DNA of 64,000 nucleotides, from assembly GCF_017875955.1 (NCBI RefSeq), contig NZ_JAGINK010000001.1:2634501-2698500 (forward strand), written 5' to 3'. This DNA comes from Pseudomonas sp. BP8 (GTDB lineage Bacteria; Pseudomonadota; Gammaproteobacteria; Pseudomonadales; Pseudomonadaceae). Of this stretch, positions 61,430 through 64,000 are shown one piece after another (position 1 is the stretch's first letter; every line of letters begins with the position of its first letter). The notes under the pieces were generated by a model. That model was not told the DNA's origin. It saw nothing but the letters and a program-made list of their open reading frames with translations, and ran no database searches. A program made the translations under genes and the position numbers.

Positions 61430-62647
61430 TCAATGGCGTTTGGCCTTGGCAATCCTGACTAATATCAAGCCCAACAGACCTATAACGAACGGTGCCATGG
61501 TGACTATCGCCTCGCGGGCGGTGAAGTGGACGCCGAGGACGTTGAGGCCGCTGTAAAATAGCTTGAACAAATTTAGCAAGTAATAAGCGATGGCGATGAT
61601 GGAAAGACCCTCGACGGCACGCTGAATTTTCACTTGAGCGTCGGCACGTGCGTTTAAGCCCCGCAAAATTTCTGCATTCTGCTCTTCCATCTCCACTTGC
61701 ACGCGCGCCTGGAGCAAGTCCCCCAAATTTGCGACATTCTTGGCCATTTGCTCCAGGCGCTGCTCCGTCGCTGCGCAGTAACGTATGGTAGGTTTGAAGC
61801 GCCGTTCGATGAAGATTCCCAGGCGCTGACAATCACCGACATGGCTTTCTCTAAGCTCCCCAAGGCGCTCAAAAACCAGTTGGGCATAGGCTTGAGTCGC
61901 TCCAAATCTGTGTCTTGTGGTGACGGTGCGGCTCACCACTTGGCGGGACAAATGAGCTATCGCGTCCAGGAGACCTTTCGAGTCGCCGCCGTTGCTCTGG
62001 GCGCTTCGTTCCGATAAGTTGACCAGTACTTTGTCAAACTCGTCGAGCTCCCTGCTCAATTTCTTGGCTGTGTGCAGGGACAGTGATGCCATCATTCGAT
62101 AGGTTTCGATTTCCAGAAGGCGCCTGATCATACGGCCTTGACGATAGGCGTTCAGGCGGTAATTGACGAACAGGAAGTGGTTTGCGCCATCTGCGCTCAG
62201 CCGGAAATCGCTCCACACGGCCGCGTCACCTCCGCCGACACAAGAGCCGCAAGGGTCTTTGAACCCATAGAGCTTCGTGTCAAGGTGTTGCTCGTTGCGC
62301 ACTGCGATCTGGATCGCATTGATGATTTGGGCGCAGTGGGGCGCGATAGCCTTGGCCAACACCGGTGGTACCTGCCGCCAACCGGATTCGTCGCTGTTGC
62401 AGGGGGCCACAAGCGTCAGTGTAAAAAATTCACTGTGCTGCTCCCATTTGAATGCGTAGCCATCCCGTTCCCTGATGCCGTGGGTTTGCTCAGTGCAATT
62501 TACCTCCACCCCGCACGCGTGTAGAACTTTTGCGCAGTCGACTGGATTGCCCAGAAATGCGAAATGAAAAACGTGAGCGGGGCCATTGAAATAAAGTGAG
62601 GGCCGGGCATGCAATTCATTGTGTAAAGCAGAGCGTAGCGGGTGCAT
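61430..62647 (-). CDS. DUF3422 family membrane protein
   Basis: A 405-residue protein of the DUF3422 family (ALHNELHARPSLYFNGPAHV, GVEVNCTEQTHGIRERDGYA), with two C-terminal membrane helices (LSIIAIAYYLLNLFKLFYSG, TMAPFVIGLLGLILVRIA). Function unknown. It is convergent with the porin gene; a GCCGCCTGC/GCAGGCGGC hairpin at 61305-61334 lies between them. ATG 62647 is used; a TTG 18 bases upstream is less likely. It appears unrelated to the sulfatase regulon. Confidence 0.88.
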   Translation of the reverse strand: MHPLRSALHNELHARPSLYFNGPAHVFHFAFLGNPVDCAKVLHACGVEVNCTEQTHGIRERDGYAFKWEQHSEFFTLTLVAPCNSDESGWRQVPPVLAKAIAPHCAQIINAIQIAVRNEQHLDTKLYGFKDPCGSCVGGGDAAVWSDFRLSADGANHFLFVNYRLNAYRQGRMIRRLLEIETYRMMASLSLHTAKKLSRELDEFDKVLVNLSERSAQSNGGDSKGLLDAIAHLSRQVVSRTVTTRHRFGATQAYAQLVFERLGELRESHVGDCQRLGIFIERRFKPTIRYCAATEQRLEQMAKNVANLGDLLQARVQVEMEEQNAEILRGLNARADAQVKIQRAVEGLSIIAIAYYLLNLFKLFYSGLNVLGVHFTAREAIVTMAPFVIGLLGLILVRIAKAKRH

Positions 62648-62844
62648 GAGGAGTCCAGTCTGCAAGGGTCGCCAATGTAGATAGCGCCAACCGCCTGCGA
62701 AAGGGTTCGCCGGGGGGCGCCGGGTTCCGGATGAATCGTTAGAGGCCCTTTTTCACTGCGTGTGAGCAGGGTGAGCACGTTGAACGGCCGGTGACGCCTT
62801 GGCGTTCACCGTCGCCGCAATGGCGCACACTTGCAGCCGCTCTA

Positions 62845-63438
62845 CTAAGCTGCCTCGCTGTTCATGGTCGCGACGATTCCATAGGCGAAGCGTTTCAGAA
62901 CAGGGCTGTGGTCACTGCTCTTGACCTCGGTACTGAGCCACTGCGCCTGATTGAAGAGCATTCCGATCACGGCGTCGGTGGCCATGGACAGGGTCAGCGG
63001 TGAGAGCTGGTTGATCTTCAGAAGGTCTTTGATGATGTCTGAAAGAATCTGGATGTATTCGTTTTTCAGGCTGTTGAACTGACTGGCATGCTCGCTGCTG
63101 AGGTTTATCTGCTCGCGAGAGAGCAGGTTCGTACGGCTGCTCGAACTTCGTTTGAAATCCAGGAACGTATCGATGAAGCAGTTGAGCCGTTCATGGGCCT
63201 GCGCTTTGCGGCGCAGGTTCAAGCGTGTGCAATAGAGCAGCTCACTGATGGCATCCTCCATCAGTTCAAAGAGCAGAGACTGTTTACTCTCAATGTGGTG
63301 ATAGAGAGAGCCGGCCTTGATTCCGACGTGATCTGCCAAGTCTCGCAATCCGATTGCCTGGTAACCGTGTATGGAGAAGAGTTCACAGGCGCCCTCTAGA
63401 ATGCGGTCTCGAGCGCTTTTTTCGTTGGGATCTGTCAT
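62845..63438 (-). CDS. TetR family regulator (second)
   Basis: A 197-residue TetR protein. The N-terminal HTH is ARDRILEGACELFSIHGYQA, LRDLADHVGIKAGSLYHHIE. It is divergent from the dehydrogenase gene; the 104-base space holds a clear palindrome. Likely represses itself and the dehydrogenase operon. Confidence 0.9.
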   Translation of the reverse strand: MTDPNEKSARDRILEGACELFSIHGYQAIGLRDLADHVGIKAGSLYHHIESKQSLLFELMEDAISELLYCTRLNLRRKAQAHERLNCFIDTFLDFKRSSSSRTNLLSREQINLSSEHASQFNSLKNEYIQILSDIIKDLLKINQLSPLTLSMATDAVIGMLFNQAQWLSTEVKSSDHSPVLKRFAYGIVATMNSEAA

Positions 63439-63492
63439 GACAAGGCCCTTTCAGGACCGCCGGCAAGGCGGGAGCAGTGGCGTTTGACTAAA

Positions 63493-63515
63493 TGTAAGAC
63501 AACAGGCATCTTACA
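63493..63515. promoter_or_regulatory. palindromic operator between tetR2 and SDR gene
   Basis: TGTAAGA and TCTTACA separated by nine bases. It lies 27 bases before the dehydrogenase ATG and 55 bases before the tetR2 ATG. It is unrelated in sequence to the four 22-bp sites. Confidence 0.65.
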
Positions 63516-63542
63516 GTAAAGCTTTGTCAACGAGGGCTTGTC

Positions 63543-64000
63543 ATGAACGATCAAACCGTTGTGATTGTGGGTGGTGCATCTGGTCTGGGCCTGGAAACGG
63601 CCAAGTTGATGGTGAAGCGTGGTTCGAACAAGATCGGTCTGATCGATCGTAACGAGCAACAGCTGGTGTTGGCGGCAGAAAGCTTACGCGGCCTTGGCGC
63701 TGAGGTGGCCACCGCCGTGGGTGATATCTCCAGGCGCGACAGCGCACATGCTGCCTTTCAGTGCATCGTCGAGGCGTTAGGGCGCGTGCATTGCCTCGTC
63801 AACAGCGCAGCGATCTACCCGCGCAAAGATGTATTCGAAATCACTGATGATGAGTGGGATCTTGAGAACGCCGTGAATATCAAGGGTACCTACCACATGA
63901 TGGTTGCCGCCGTTCGGCACATGCAGCAGTACGTCGCAGCGCCTGCGGTAACTGGGCGTATCGTAAATGTCACTTCCGTGGACGCGTTCAAGGCACACCC
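63543..64000 (+). CDS. short-chain dehydrogenase/reductase, 3' end outside window
   Basis: 152 codons of an SDR are visible: cofactor motif GGASGLG in VVIVGGASGLGLETAKL, the NSAA motif (LVNSAAIYPRKD), the structural NIKGTYHM and the start of the catalytic serine strand RIVNVTSVDAF. The active Tyr/Lys lie beyond the window. The substrate is unknown. It follows an operator palindrome and is regulated by the divergent TetR. Confidence 0.92.
   Translation, partial: MNDQTVVIVGGASGLGLETAKLMVKRGSNKIGLIDRNEQQLVLAAESLRGLGAEVATAVGDISRRDSAHAAFQCIVEALGRVHCLVNSAAIYPRKDVFEITDDEWDLENAVNIKGTYHMMVAAVRHMQQYVAAPAVTGRIVNVTSVDAFKAH

Noticed and set aside
1..64000. CRISPR arrays or long tandem repeats
   Set aside because: No regularly spaced repeat was seen anywhere in the window.

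Overview
The window is Gram-negative, GC-rich DNA, most likely from a Pseudomonas of the P. putida type. The evidence is a PFGI-1/pKLC102-class integrative and conjugative element (ICE) backbone, relics of putA, gltI-like and aminotransferase genes, OprB-type porins and a LexA box of the gamma-proteobacterial type. No rRNA, tRNA, CRISPR array or intact insertion sequence was seen.

Region 1 (1-34825, almost all minus strand) is an ICE read from right to left. The maintenance and replication end holds an unknown gene with a strong terminator, then alpA, parA, parB, DUF2857, a STY4528-type replication protein, TIGR03761, DUF3158, ssb, an Xre regulator with its operator, topB, a STY4534-type protein and radC. 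The transfer module follows: pilL2, a coiled-coil protein, TIGR03759, a lytic transglycosylase, TIGR03765, traD, TIGR03747, RAQPRD, TIGR03758/03745/03750/03746/03749/03752/03751, a VirB4-type ATPase, TIGR03756 and TIGR03755 (cut by the window edge). Genes are mostly joined by ATGA overlaps. Two cargo insertions interrupt the transfer operon. An AT-richer three-gene cassette (13232-15844) encodes a HigB-like toxin, a HigA-ImmA/IrrE fusion and a Beta-family protein. A decayed SOS cassette (2.4-5.1 kb, mostly plus strand) holds a truncated SRAP gene, a LexA box, an intact umuD and a doubly frameshifted umuC.

Region 2 (34826-37800) appears to be the outer flank of the ICE. It has no intact gene. 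It holds pieces of an acyl-CoA ligase, PutA, a glutamate-type binding protein and an aminotransferase, two of them joined nearly end to end.

Region 3 (37900-61275) is a large catabolic locus. Block A (38085-48925) has four type I sulfatases, a formylglycine-generating enzyme, an OprB-type porin and a secreted metallo-beta-lactamase-fold hydrolase. Block B (49043-53353) has an FrsA-like alpha/beta hydrolase, a two-domain VOC protein resembling extradiol dioxygenases, a Rieske ferredoxin, an FAH-family hydrolase and a cyclase-family hydrolase. Block C (54365-61275) has a luciferase-like monooxygenase, a flavin reductase, a cytoplasmic GH3 beta-glucosidase, an MFS transporter and a second OprB-type porin. 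A TetR gene lies between B and C. Four related 22-bp inverted repeats lie upstream of A, B, tetR and C, so I infer one regulon. The inferred job is to remove sulfate outside the cytoplasm, import the product, remove sugar inside, then hydroxylate and cleave an aromatic or acyl-aromatic skeleton for carbon.

Region 4 (61430-64000) has a DUF3422 membrane protein, a second TetR with a palindrome in its divergent promoter, and the start of a short-chain dehydrogenase running off the window.
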